Notes under the pieces: model-generated
Told to the model about the DNA's origin: nothing
The model's database searches: none
Seen by the model: the letters and a program-made list of their open reading frames with translations, nothing else
Shown: in pieces, positions 35,625-43,248 of the stretch
Position numbering within the stretch: position 1 is the stretch's first letter
Layout: each line of letters begins with the position of its first letter
Position numbers and translations under genes: made by a program
From: CAVVGZ01 sp963747965
GTDB lineage: Bacteria > Chloroflexota > Anaerolineae > Anaerolineales > Anaerolineaceae
Direction: 5' to 3'
Assembly (NCBI GenBank): GCA_963747965.1
Contig: CAVVGZ010000007.1
Span: forward strand, 930,001-994,000
Length of the DNA: 64,000 nt

Positions 35625-35969
35625 CTGAATACACTTGAACTTGCGCACCAGATAGTAAATACAATTGAAGATAAAAAAGGCGAGGACATCTTAATACTGG
35701 ATATCCAAGGATTAAGTTCTATCGCAGATTATTTCATCATTTGCTCAGGAATGAGCGAACGGTTATTAATAACCCTGGCAGATTCCATCCTGGAAAATGT
35801 GCGGAAAACCGAAAATCTCAAAGGTCGGCTTGATGGTGCCGGGGAATCCGGATGGATTGTGATTGATCTAAAAGATATTGTTGTTCATCTTTTCTCGCCG
35901 GATAAGAGAAATTACTATAAACTGGAAGAATTGTGGGGTGAAGGAAAAACATTGCTCAGGCTCCATTAA
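35625..35969 (+). CDS. rsfS: Ribosomal silencing factor RsfS
   Basis: Small protein (114 residues) that binds ribosomal protein uL14 and blocks subunit joining when nutrients are short. Conserved segments are 'LDIQGLSSIADYFIICSGMSER' and 'SGWIVIDLKDIVVHLFS...RNYYKLEELWGEGK'. The conserved N-terminus extends well before the first ATG (35751). The frame opens after a TAG at 35619-35621 and the only candidates are ATT (35622) or CTG (35625), with GAGGT at 35615-35619 upstream. A non-standard start codon is therefore likely, CTG being best spaced. Confidence 0.88.
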   Translation: MNTLELAHQIVNTIEDKKGEDILILDIQGLSSIADYFIICSGMSERLLITLADSILENVRKTENLKGRLDGAGESGWIVIDLKDIVVHLFSPDKRNYYKLEELWGEGKTLLRLH

Positions 35970-36522
35970 CCAAGAATTATTGATAGTCGATCACTTTTCC
36001 TGCTCTGATTTTTTCCCAGGCCTTAAATGGACATAAAATAATACCCGATCACAGGGATGTAATCCTGCGGTTTTGTTGGAATATGTTTTATGGGTCGTTG
36101 AATTTGCCCGGGAATTTTCCAGCAGGTCTGGAGATAAAACCCGGTTTGAAGGGTGATTTACCCGCTCCATCAAAGCTGCCATCCCCCGAATATTGAGTTT
36201 TTTTTCGAAAAAATCTGCGGGAACAAGTATAAATATCCTTTTGCTTCCGGAGGAACAACCACGCTCTGCTGGGCAACCAGTTAATTGCAGGGAAAAACCA
36301 ATTTACTCGTATTATCCAATAACCAAGGGGTTTGTCATTTATTCCAAAGCTGGCTTTAATATTACGTTATATACCCAAATTATCGACTATAATAAGTAAG
36401 ATTTACCAAAACTTTAATACCCAAAATCATAAAGACATTATCCAATTAATTTTAGGATATATGTCACCGTACTGGATCAATAAGGTTGAGTATTTTTATA
36501 AAAATTACAATAACGGTGAAGA
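35970..36522. other. 553-base region without a recognised gene
   Basis: Lies between rsfS and the Rrf2-type regulator. It holds one protein-like minus-strand frame (described separately), short plus-strand frames with no likeness to known proteins, and an AT-rich end with a TATAAT box near 36385 that may serve the regulator gene. No RNA gene or repeat was recognised. Confidence 0.4.
35991..36182 (-). CDS. Possible small protein of unknown function
   Basis: From ATG at 36182 the frame gives 63 residues. It stays open upstream to about 36306 (105 codons) with protein-like composition, including a hydrophobic run RIFILVPADFF and 'LNIRGMAALMERVNHPSNRVLS'. There is no good ribosome-binding site and no recognised homologue. 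It could be a small gene with an unusual start, a decayed gene, or a chance frame. Confidence 0.25.
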   Translation of the reverse strand: MAALMERVNHPSNRVLSPDLLENSRANSTTHKTYSNKTAGLHPCDRVLFYVHLRPGKKSEQEK

Positions 36523-36930
36523 ATGTTCAGAATTAGTAGAAAATTAGAATACGGTATCCTGTTAATGACAGCCCTTGCAGAGGATCCGGGTAATACAGCG
36601 AAGTCAACGGCTTCTTTATCTGATAAGCTGGAAATTCCCCTGCCGTTCCTGCATCAAATTGCACACGCTTTAATGCATGCAAAATTGATAATAGCCACTC
36701 CAGGTCCGAAAGGTGGTTTAAAGTTGGGCCGGTCTCCACAGGAAATCACTGCATTGAACATTGCAGAAGCCCTGGATGGACCAATTTCGTTAAACCTCTG
36801 CACTGAGAGTCAAAATGGGAGCTGTGCAAAACAGGAAGGTTGTCCCTCAAAGGATTTGTGGTGCAATGTTGAAAATAAAATTATCCAGGAACTGGCATCT
36901 GTCACTCTGGCTAAAATGACCAATGTCTAA
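36523..36930 (+). CDS. Rrf2-family transcriptional regulator with a Cys cluster
   Basis: A 135-residue winged-helix regulator. The N-terminal 'ISRKLEYGILLMTALAE' and the 'LPFLHQIAHALMHAKLIIATPGPKGGLKL' recognition region are typical of Rrf2/IscR. Four cysteines follow (C93, C101, C107, C114), which could bind an iron-sulfur cluster as in IscR, NsrR or RsrR, although the spacing (x7, x5, x6) is not identical to IscR. The signal could be iron-sulfur status, redox or nitric oxide. No iron-sulfur assembly genes are nearby. The leftward BCP peroxiredoxin gene ends close by, convergent. Confidence 0.85.
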   Translation: MFRISRKLEYGILLMTALAEDPGNTAKSTASLSDKLEIPLPFLHQIAHALMHAKLIIATPGPKGGLKLGRSPQEITALNIAEALDGPISLNLCTESQNGSCAKQEGCPSKDLWCNVENKIIQELASVTLAKMTNV

Positions 36931-36994
36931 ACTGAGATATCTCAGGTTTGCCTACAACGGATTGAGGGAAAACCTGGATGGATCAAATTATTCT

Positions 36995-37456
36995 CTATGA
37001 TTTTAATGCGGCAATAACCTCTGAACTGTGATCTTTGGGTTTCACATTCTCAAAAACCTTGTTGATTTTCCCTGTATTATCTATCAGGTATGTTGTGCGA
37101 TAAACACCAAAATATTCGCGGCCCATCATCTGTTTTTTACCCCAAACCAGGTATTTTTCACAAACAGCGTGGTCTTCATCTGCCAATAATGTAAAAGGAA
37201 GATGATATTTTTCTTTAAATTTTGCATGTGATTTGGACGAATCTGGACTTACACCCAAAATGACAACACCAGCCTGGTCATAGGCGCTGTAATCATCCCG
37301 AAAATTGCATGCCTCAGTTGTGCATCCCGGCGTATCATCTTTGGGATAGAAATACAATAAAATGGGTTTTCCAAAAAAATCAGATAGTTTTCTTTGGGTT
37401 CCTGTTTCATCTAACAAGGTAAAATCAGGTGCTGGTGTATTTTCTAATAATGGCAT
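36995..37456 (-). CDS. bcp: Thioredoxin-dependent peroxiredoxin BCP
   Basis: A 153-residue peroxiredoxin that reduces peroxides. The active-site segment YPKDDTPGCTTEACNFRD has the peroxidatic Cys45 and the resolving Cys50 five residues on, the arrangement of atypical two-Cys BCP enzymes. AGGAG lies just before the ATG. It is the last gene of a compact leftward operon, 18 bases after moeA-PBP. Confidence 0.95.
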   Translation of the reverse strand: MPLLENTPAPDFTLLDETGTQRKLSDFFGKPILLYFYPKDDTPGCTTEACNFRDDYSAYDQAGVVILGVSPDSSKSHAKFKEKYHLPFTLLADEDHAVCEKYLVWGKKQMMGREYFGVYRTTYLIDNTGKINKVFENVKPKDHSSEVIAALKS

Positions 37457-37474
37457 TTTATTCTCCTTTTTTTA

Positions 37475-39442
37475 TTATCTTTCATCATCGATAATCTTTC
37501 CCATGTCCCTGGTATCATAACCCGGCATGCTGGATATCTCCGAACGGAATTGTGCGTTTTGAGCCAGTTCAAAGATCGGATCTAGAAAATCATTATCCAA
37601 AAATCGAATCGGGATGACCAGGTCATACCGTTCTTCAAAAAGGGGAACGAAATCCAAATGAAGCGCTTCCGCTGCTGCTGCAATCCCCAGCCCGCAGTCC
37701 GCTCTACCAGAAGCTACCGCAACACCTACGCCAAGGTGGGTATATTCTTCATTCTCGTATCCCTGCACATTTTCCATTTTTATTCCCAATTTTGTTGCTT
37801 GATAATCGAACAAAACGCGGGTTCCGGATCCACGCTGCCTGTTTACATAGGTTAACCCCTGCTGACTCAAATCTGCAAGTGTATAAATATGCTTCGGATT
37901 ACCTTTCTTAACTATCAATCCCTGCAGCCGGTACAGCCACACCATCAATCGCACGGGTGTACCGGATAAATATTGCTGGATATAGGTTTTGTTGTAATCC
38001 CCGGTTTGTGGATCAAGGAGATGACTCCCAGCCAGGTGTGTTTCGCCTCGTTTAATCGCATGCAAACCTCCCAGGCTGCCAACATTGGCTGATACCAACC
38101 GGCGGTTGTATTTGGATAAATGTTGCGAGAGGATATCCAAAGAAATATCATGAGACCCAATTGCCAATATGGTGTTTCTCAGTTCTGTGACCGAGCGATA
38201 GAGACGAACTGAAATTTCAGACCCCGCCTCCAGGCCCTGTTTGCCGCGCTCAATAATGCTGATGCCATCGGCTTTGACCAGCGAAGAGATCACACCAGCC
38301 CCACGAGTAAGCGGTGCAGCAATGAATTTGCCATCAATTTCACCGACAGCTACGCGCAAATAATCGTCATCCCCTGCCGGAGATGTTACTTTTTTTGTCA
38401 AATTCGCTTTGATCTCCTGGGGGCAAAAAGGCTGCCTGCCCGTCCACTGGGCCAATAATGGCTCTACAAATATTTCCCCGGTTAATGCAGCGGATACCGG
38501 ATACCCCGGAATGCCGATTACTGGAACACACTTACTTCCTGATTGGTTAACCATCATTCCAAGGATTACCGGATGACCAGGGCGGACTGCCACTCCGTGG
38601 ACAAGGAGTTTGCCCAATTCTGCAACAACACTTGCTGTAAAATCCTCTGAACCCGCCGATGATCCAGCATTAATCAGCACCAGGTCAAATTCTTCTGCAG
38701 CTCCTTGAACCACATTTTTAATCTGTTCCTTATTATCAGAAACGATTGGAAAACGTACAGCTGTTCCACCCCACTGCTCAATTTGTCCGGCGAGGACCAG
38801 GGAGTTATACTCGATGATCGATCCTGCTTTAATATTTCCACCTATTTCAACCAGTTCAGAACCGGTAGGAATGACTGCCACCCTGGGTTTCTTACTGACC
38901 TCTATCCATTGTTCACCAGAAGCAGCAATGACCCCAAGATCGACCGGGCGCAGTACATGACCTGCCGGTAAGACAAGTTGCGTTGCAACAATATCTTCTC
39001 CCATCGTCCTGACATGCATCCAAGGGGTTACTGCTGTCCGAATTCCTATTCTAGGGATAGAAGGAACATTAATCTGTTGTCCGAAATTCTGGGTTTGCGG
39101 CTCAATTTGTTCAATTGGAATAACTGCATTTGCCCATTCGGGTAGAGGATCACCCGTATCCACATACGCTGCCTGTGATCCAATCACCAGAAAAATTGGT
39201 TTTGAAGGTAGCGCTCCGACGGTTTCCCCGGCTTTAACTGCATAACCATCCATTGCTGCTGCATGATAATGGGGCGAGGATATCCTTGCCCAAACCGGAA
39301 CCGAGAGAACACGCCCAAGAACCTTGACATCCAGGGCAACTTTTTCATTTCCAAGGATTCCAGCTAAACCATGCTCCACCAGTGAAGCTTGAAATCTTTC
39401 CCTGGCTTGTGGTAGGGGAATATCATGCAAGTAGATCGACAT
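37475..39442 (-). CDS. MoeA fused to a periplasmic-binding-like domain
   Basis: A 655-residue protein. The N-terminal ~410 residues are a MoeA-type molybdenum insertase (AAMDGYAVKAGE, 'INAGSSAGSEDFT', VHGVAVRPGHPVILG, IGIPGYPVSA). The C-terminal ~230 residues are a type-2 periplasmic-binding-like domain (PBP_like) with 'VNRQRGSGTRVLFDYQ' and 'HLGVGVAVASGRADCGLGI'. There is no signal peptide, so the binding domain is cytoplasmic. It may sense or deliver molybdate or tungstate, or a cofactor form. A second, single-domain MoeA is encoded two genes upstream, suggesting separate roles for the two. Confidence 0.9.
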   Translation of the reverse strand: MSIYLHDIPLPQARERFQASLVEHGLAGILGNEKVALDVKVLGRVLSVPVWARISSPHYHAAAMDGYAVKAGETVGALPSKPIFLVIGSQAAYVDTGDPLPEWANAVIPIEQIEPQTQNFGQQINVPSIPRIGIRTAVTPWMHVRTMGEDIVATQLVLPAGHVLRPVDLGVIAASGEQWIEVSKKPRVAVIPTGSELVEIGGNIKAGSIIEYNSLVLAGQIEQWGGTAVRFPIVSDNKEQIKNVVQGAAEEFDLVLINAGSSAGSEDFTASVVAELGKLLVHGVAVRPGHPVILGMMVNQSGSKCVPVIGIPGYPVSAALTGEIFVEPLLAQWTGRQPFCPQEIKANLTKKVTSPAGDDDYLRVAVGEIDGKFIAAPLTRGAGVISSLVKADGISIIERGKQGLEAGSEISVRLYRSVTELRNTILAIGSHDISLDILSQHLSKYNRRLVSANVGSLGGLHAIKRGETHLAGSHLLDPQTGDYNKTYIQQYLSGTPVRLMVWLYRLQGLIVKKGNPKHIYTLADLSQQGLTYVNRQRGSGTRVLFDYQATKLGIKMENVQGYENEEYTHLGVGVAVASGRADCGLGIAAAAEALHLDFVPLFEERYDLVIPIRFLDNDFLDPIFELAQNAQFRSEISSMPGYDTRDMGKIIDDER

Positions 39443-39471
39443 ATCCGGTTCCTGGTATCAGCTTTTTCCAA

Positions 39472-40509
39472 TCATGGTGTTGCGGTTTGCTCAGGTTGAT
39501 TTTCAACTACAGTTTCGCTGGTTGACTCTGGGGTAGGAGTACCTTCTAGAGATTCTATTTGCCAGGGAATCAGGGCGTTGAGTTGTTCCAGGGTCGTTTC
39601 TGTGGTAATTTCCAGCCTGCTCAGATAGAAGATTGAGTTCAATCCATGTTCAACCGATTTTCCAAGTCCTACCGCCCCACGGTAACCATATTGGATAACC
39701 TTCCCCGCTACTTGCTCATCCATTGCACCAAATGGATAGGAAAAAATATTAATAGGAAACCCTAAGTTTTGCTCAAGCGTGCTCTTGGATAACCCGGCTT
39801 CCTGCCCGGTTTTTCCATAATCATTTGTCAGGTTTATACCACCATACATACCTTTACTGCCGATTTCCCAGCCGGCATCTGCTAATTCCTTTGCCTGTTC
39901 GACTGTGATTACACCCCCGCCTTCCATTCTCCCTGCAAGTAGAAAGACATTTCCAACATAACCCAGTTCTTTTAAAATTGGAAACGCCTTCTTGTAAATT
40001 CCGGTAGTAGAACCATCAAAAGTAATCAGGAGTGGTTTGGGTGGCAACTCGCCACCACTATAGATCGTGTCAATCAGCCTGGAAACTGTAATAGTTTCAT
40101 AACCTGCATTCTTAAAAGCCATCATTTGCTTTCGAAAAACATCCGATGGGATGTCCAGTGTGCTGTCATTCTGGTAATACGGATTATCCTTTTTATCATC
40201 TGTGATGTGGGTATAGAGCAATATCGGTGCTTTGATATTCCCCGCTGGAACGACAGCCCAGGGCTCTGTAGGGACAGCTGTTGGTAATGGAGTCGCTGTT
40301 TCGGTCGCTGTCGGTTCAGGTGTCATTGTTACCGTAGCCGAGGGTGTCATTAAAAAGACATTGGTTATCTGAGCCTGTACGGTTGCCGCTGCCTGGGTGT
40401 ATATCAAATTGGCGTCTGTAGTCGGGACTTCTTTAAACAGGTCCGTTGATGAACAACCTGTTATCAATATTAGAAAAACACTTAGGGTTATCCATAATGT
40501 TTTCATCAT
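39472..40509 (-). CDS. Polysaccharide-deacetylase-like lipoprotein lacking metal ligands
   Basis: A 345-residue lipoprotein (lipobox LITGC, Cys19) with a Thr/Pro-rich linker (about residues 58-85) and a NodB-like domain (about 95-320). The fold is recognisable from 'PILLYTHI', 'PLLITFDGSTTGIYKKAFPILKELGY', 'AGWEIGSKGMYGGINLT' and 'IFSYPFG'. The usual TFDDG motif is TFDGS, and the usual HSxxH-type metal site is SKGMYGG, so the metal-binding Asp and both His are gone. It is probably not an active deacetylase; a glycan-binding role is possible. It lies between the two moeA genes in one operon. A second low-complexity Thr/Glu tail closes the protein. Confidence 0.82.
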   Translation of the reverse strand: MMKTLWITLSVFLILITGCSSTDLFKEVPTTDANLIYTQAAATVQAQITNVFLMTPSATVTMTPEPTATETATPLPTAVPTEPWAVVPAGNIKAPILLYTHITDDKKDNPYYQNDSTLDIPSDVFRKQMMAFKNAGYETITVSRLIDTIYSGGELPPKPLLITFDGSTTGIYKKAFPILKELGYVGNVFLLAGRMEGGGVITVEQAKELADAGWEIGSKGMYGGINLTNDYGKTGQEAGLSKSTLEQNLGFPINIFSYPFGAMDEQVAGKVIQYGYRGAVGLGKSVEHGLNSIFYLSRLEITTETTLEQLNALIPWQIESLEGTPTPESTSETVVENQPEQTATP

Positions 40510-40565
40510 AAATCCTCCTCTTTCCCGTTCTATTTTAAACCTAACACAACGAAATTACGTTGAAA

Positions 40566-41807
40566 TTATAAAGATAATATGTGTACATCAACAAGTGTTC
40601 CAGCTGCCAGTCCATTTGCATCCGGTGGAATACAAATCAATCCATCAGCCCTTGAAAGATTGAATATCAAGTTGCTCTTAAAAAAAATCGGAAACGCAAT
40701 GAGCCGCTCATTAACAAGATTTAGTTGGACAGGAAACCAGTCTTCCCTACCCGTTTGTGAGGGTAAATTAGTACTTAAGGTAGCCAATACTGTGGAGTGC
40801 CAGGATTTATGAGAGATTTTTAGATACTTGTTGAGCAGCGGTAAAATAAACCGCTGGGCGATAACCAGGGCACTCACCGGATTTCCCGGTAATCCAATCA
40901 CAGGAATTTGCCCGCATACGGCAAGAATGGTGGGTTTTCCGGGCCGCACATTGACACCATGAACAATAACTCCAGGATTTCCCATTTGATTGATTACTTC
41001 TGCTGTAAAGTCCCTGGCGCTTGCGGAAGAACCTGCGGTGATGATTACAATATCGCATTCTTTTAATGCGATGGAAAAGGCTTTACTTAATTCCTTTACT
41101 TTATCAGGGATGATTCCATATTGAATAGGTTCTCCCCCGTTTTGCTGTATCAAGGCGGCCAAAGTAAAACTATTAATATCCCGGATTTGTCCTGGCTTGA
41201 GAACAGCAGAAGGCGGCACAATTTCATCACCACTTGAAATAATCCCCACCAACGGAGGAATGATGGTTTTTACTTTTAATAATCCTAGAGCGAGCAGACC
41301 GCCCAGGTCACTTGGTTTCAGCCTGCTGCCTGCTGAAATTATCTCATCCCCAATATGAACGTCTTCCCCATATAACAATACATTCTCACCTGGCGCAGCA
41401 GGACGAAAAACCTCGATCTGATTTTGGGCCAAAGTTTGTGTATGTTCCAGCATTACGACGGCATCAGCATTTTCCGGGAGCATGCCACCAGTATGGATGA
41501 CGGCCGCCTCTCCCGCATGAATCAGGAACACCGGCTCAACCCCCATTGGGATTTCCCCAATAATATTTAAATAAGCAGGTAGCGATTCAGAAGCGCCAAA
41601 GGTATCCCTGGCCGTTACCGCATACCCATCTACTGTACTGCGGGTAAAAGCAGGCAGTGATTCTGGAGCGTATATTGACTCTGCTGTCACCTTTCCGGCT
41701 GCTTGACTGGTATCCATCCATTCGTCTGGAATATCACGAATTGGTACGGCCTCCAAGAAAATCCGCAAAGCCTGGTCAGGTGGATGTAGTTTTAAGAATT
41801 CTGGCAT
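40566..41807 (-). CDS. moeA: Molybdopterin molybdenumtransferase MoeA
   Basis: Inserts molybdate into adenylated molybdopterin. About 413 residues from ATG 41807, the expected length. Motifs: FTRSTVDGYAVTARD, 'HTGGMLPENADAVVMLE', 'DINSFTLAALI', 'ITAGSSASARDFT', 'VHGVNVRPGKPTILA' and 'GLPGNPVSALV'. The frame can be read from 41876, but that start would lie inside the upstream gene and adds residues unlike the family. The start falls five bases after the stop of the UbiA-like gene. Confidence 0.93.
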   Translation of the reverse strand: MPEFLKLHPPDQALRIFLEAVPIRDIPDEWMDTSQAAGKVTAESIYAPESLPAFTRSTVDGYAVTARDTFGASESLPAYLNIIGEIPMGVEPVFLIHAGEAAVIHTGGMLPENADAVVMLEHTQTLAQNQIEVFRPAAPGENVLLYGEDVHIGDEIISAGSRLKPSDLGGLLALGLLKVKTIIPPLVGIISSGDEIVPPSAVLKPGQIRDINSFTLAALIQQNGGEPIQYGIIPDKVKELSKAFSIALKECDIVIITAGSSASARDFTAEVINQMGNPGVIVHGVNVRPGKPTILAVCGQIPVIGLPGNPVSALVIAQRFILPLLNKYLKISHKSWHSTVLATLSTNLPSQTGREDWFPVQLNLVNERLIAFPIFFKSNLIFNLSRADGLICIPPDANGLAAGTLVDVHILSL

Positions 41808-41811
41808 GATA

Positions 41812-42723
41812 TTATCCGACCCACAATGAATAGGTGACAAGGTAAATGTTAAGCACAACCAGGGCATAGGCGACAAAATGGATCAACCCCCATCGTGGGA
41901 CTGCTCCATCCAAGATTGAAATGAAAAGCCAGATTTGAAAGACCGCCAATGGCAACGTTGTAAGGAAAGGCCAGGTTAATATCCATGGTAACCCCAGTAA
42001 AGCAGCAAGACTGATCGTAAGGTAAGCAGCTAATGCCAGGAAATTATGGAAATGGATTCCCCTTCTCCAGCCCATCCGGGTTAATATGGTTTTCCTTTCA
42101 AATTTAATATCCAATGCATAATCTTTCAGAGATAGCGCCATTGTCATGGCAATAAATAAAATCGTAATTGGCAAGGTAACCATTACAAGCAGCCGGTGAA
42201 AATCCCCTGTCTGGAAAAGCAAAGCTATAGCTGGAGTTAAATTGGTTAGCATGACTGCCTGGATTAGCTCCCCATAACCACTATAAACCAGGCGAAAGGG
42301 TGGGATTGAATACATTAATGATAACAAAAATGCAAGTCCCAATAAAATAATTATTGGGGGGTTCAAATATCCGTTAGCATATGCCATTACGAGTAGCACC
42401 GTCCAGCCTGTCAAAGCAGCCAGGGATATGAGGAGCAAAGCCGAACTGGTTTGGTGAATTATATTTCTATTATCTTCTTTTTCGAAAATTGATTTATATT
42501 GGCGGCGAAATTCTCCGGGATCAAAGAAATCAAAGTATCCTTTGAGTAGATAAGAGAATACAAGCAACAGAAATACAATTGATAGGCCAATCCAGTAGCT
42601 GGTTTGATCAATAATACCTCCCAGGAATATGACAATACCACTCCCAAGGGCGTAAGTAAAAAAAAACACTCCCAGGTAAAAAGGGTTCATTTTCTTTATG
42701 GATTCTGTCAGAGGTATGGACAT
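41812..42723 (-). CDS. UbiA-like prenyltransferase-family membrane protein
   Basis: A 303-residue protein with about nine membrane helices. The second Asp-rich motif of the UbiA/MenA family is clear (KDYALDIKFERKTI), as is the 'YSIPPFRLVYSGYGELIQAV' loop. The first motif, normally N-x-x-x-D-x-x-x-D, reads GYFDFFDPGEFRR, so the Asn is missing and the Asp spacing is shortened. It may transfer a prenyl chain to an aromatic or other acceptor, perhaps in quinone or lipid synthesis, but altered or lost activity is possible. It is the first gene of the leftward operon with moeA. Confidence 0.75.
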   Translation of the reverse strand: MSIPLTESIKKMNPFYLGVFFFTYALGSGIVIFLGGIIDQTSYWIGLSIVFLLLVFSYLLKGYFDFFDPGEFRRQYKSIFEKEDNRNIIHQTSSALLLISLAALTGWTVLLVMAYANGYLNPPIIILLGLAFLLSLMYSIPPFRLVYSGYGELIQAVMLTNLTPAIALLFQTGDFHRLLVMVTLPITILFIAMTMALSLKDYALDIKFERKTILTRMGWRRGIHFHNFLALAAYLTISLAALLGLPWILTWPFLTTLPLAVFQIWLFISILDGAVPRWGLIHFVAYALVVLNIYLVTYSLWVG

Positions 42724-42961
42724 ATTTTGGGTGTAATTGTTTTAGAAGATTGAGGAAATTATGAATTATTTTAAGGATACCATAGACTAATTTTTTAGAA
42801 TAATTTCAGATCAAGTAATTTTCTCAAAAAATCGATTTTCGATATAATCATTTCAAATTGGTCTTCAAATTTCTAATTTTCAGTCAACTTTTGGAATGGT
42901 TATTTCCTTCCGAAAGTTCAAACCTAACGGATATATTTTTGATATCCACTCAAAAATGGAG

Positions 42962-42985
42962 AAATTGGTTGGCAAATTGGTTGGC
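42962..42985. repeat. Tandem 12-base repeat upstream of the ilv promoter
   Basis: AAATTGGTTGGC occurs twice without a gap (42962-42973, 42974-42985), ending nine bases before the -35 box. One helical-turn-spaced repeats next to a promoter often bind an activator or repressor, but none is identified here. Confidence 0.5.
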
Positions 42986-42993
42986 AAATATTG

Positions 42994-43022
42994 TTGACAA
43001 TCAACAAGAAAAAGAGTATTAT
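42994..43022 (+). promoter_or_regulatory. Promoter of the ilv/leu operon
   Basis: Perfect -35 TTGACA (42994-42999), exactly 17 bases, then TATTAT (43017-43022). Transcription should start near 43029, just before the leader peptide. The -35 box lies within a GTTG-ACAAT-CAAC inverted repeat (42993-43005) that could be an operator. Confidence 0.8.
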
Positions 43023-43045
43023 TAATTAATTAGGGAAAAACAAAA

Positions 43046-43144
43046 ATGATTTCATATTACCTCGCTCTTATCGTCCTATCAATCGTATTGGTTCTCGTTA
43101 TTATTGAGAACCAATTCCAGGTTGGGATGGTGATTGAGGAATGA
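43046..43144 (+). CDS. Branched-chain-amino-acid leader peptide of the ilv attenuator
   Basis: A 32-residue peptide beginning MISYYLALIVLSIVLV, in which 17 residues are Ile, Val or Leu, including an uninterrupted IVLVLVII-type core (about residues 13-20). AGGGAA at 43032-43037 is a plausible ribosome-binding site. It ends at a TGA 39 bases before a perfect terminator and 105 bases before the ilvD start. Such composition and position match ilv leader peptides (ilvL, ivbL) of other bacteria: ribosome stalling at Ile, Val or Leu codons when charged tRNA is short changes the folding of the mRNA downstream. Confidence 0.82.
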   Translation: MISYYLALIVLSIVLVLVIIENQFQVGMVIEE

Positions 43145-43212
43145 GCCAAAGGTAAAAATCTAAAAACCTTAACAAGCAAACCAAACCGCCCAACCAGAAA
43201 GTTGGGCGGTTT
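43087..43212 (+). promoter_or_regulatory. Transcription attenuator of the ilv/leu operon
   Basis: Three RNA structures are visible. A 10-bp perfect hairpin inside the leader peptide gene (ATTGGTTCTC 43087-43096 / GAGAACCAAT 43106-43115). An antiterminator pairing GGTTGGG plus GGT (43120-43131) with ACC plus CCCAACC (43185-43195). A terminator with a 12-bp perfect stem AAACCGCCCAAC / GTTGGGCGGTTT (43183-43194, 43201-43212) running into T-rich sequence. The antiterminator and terminator share 43185-43194, so only one can form. A ribosome finishing the peptide would cover the antiterminator arm and allow termination. One stalled earlier at Ile/Val/Leu codons would leave it free and let transcription enter ilvD. 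Confidence 0.8.
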
Positions 43213-43248
43213 TATTTGAAATATTTTATCGTGCAATTGGAGGTAATT

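Noticed and set aside
36193..36547. Two overlapping plus-strand frames upstream of the Rrf2-type gene
   Set aside because: No ribosome-binding sites, AT-rich random composition, and one runs into the regulator start in another frame.
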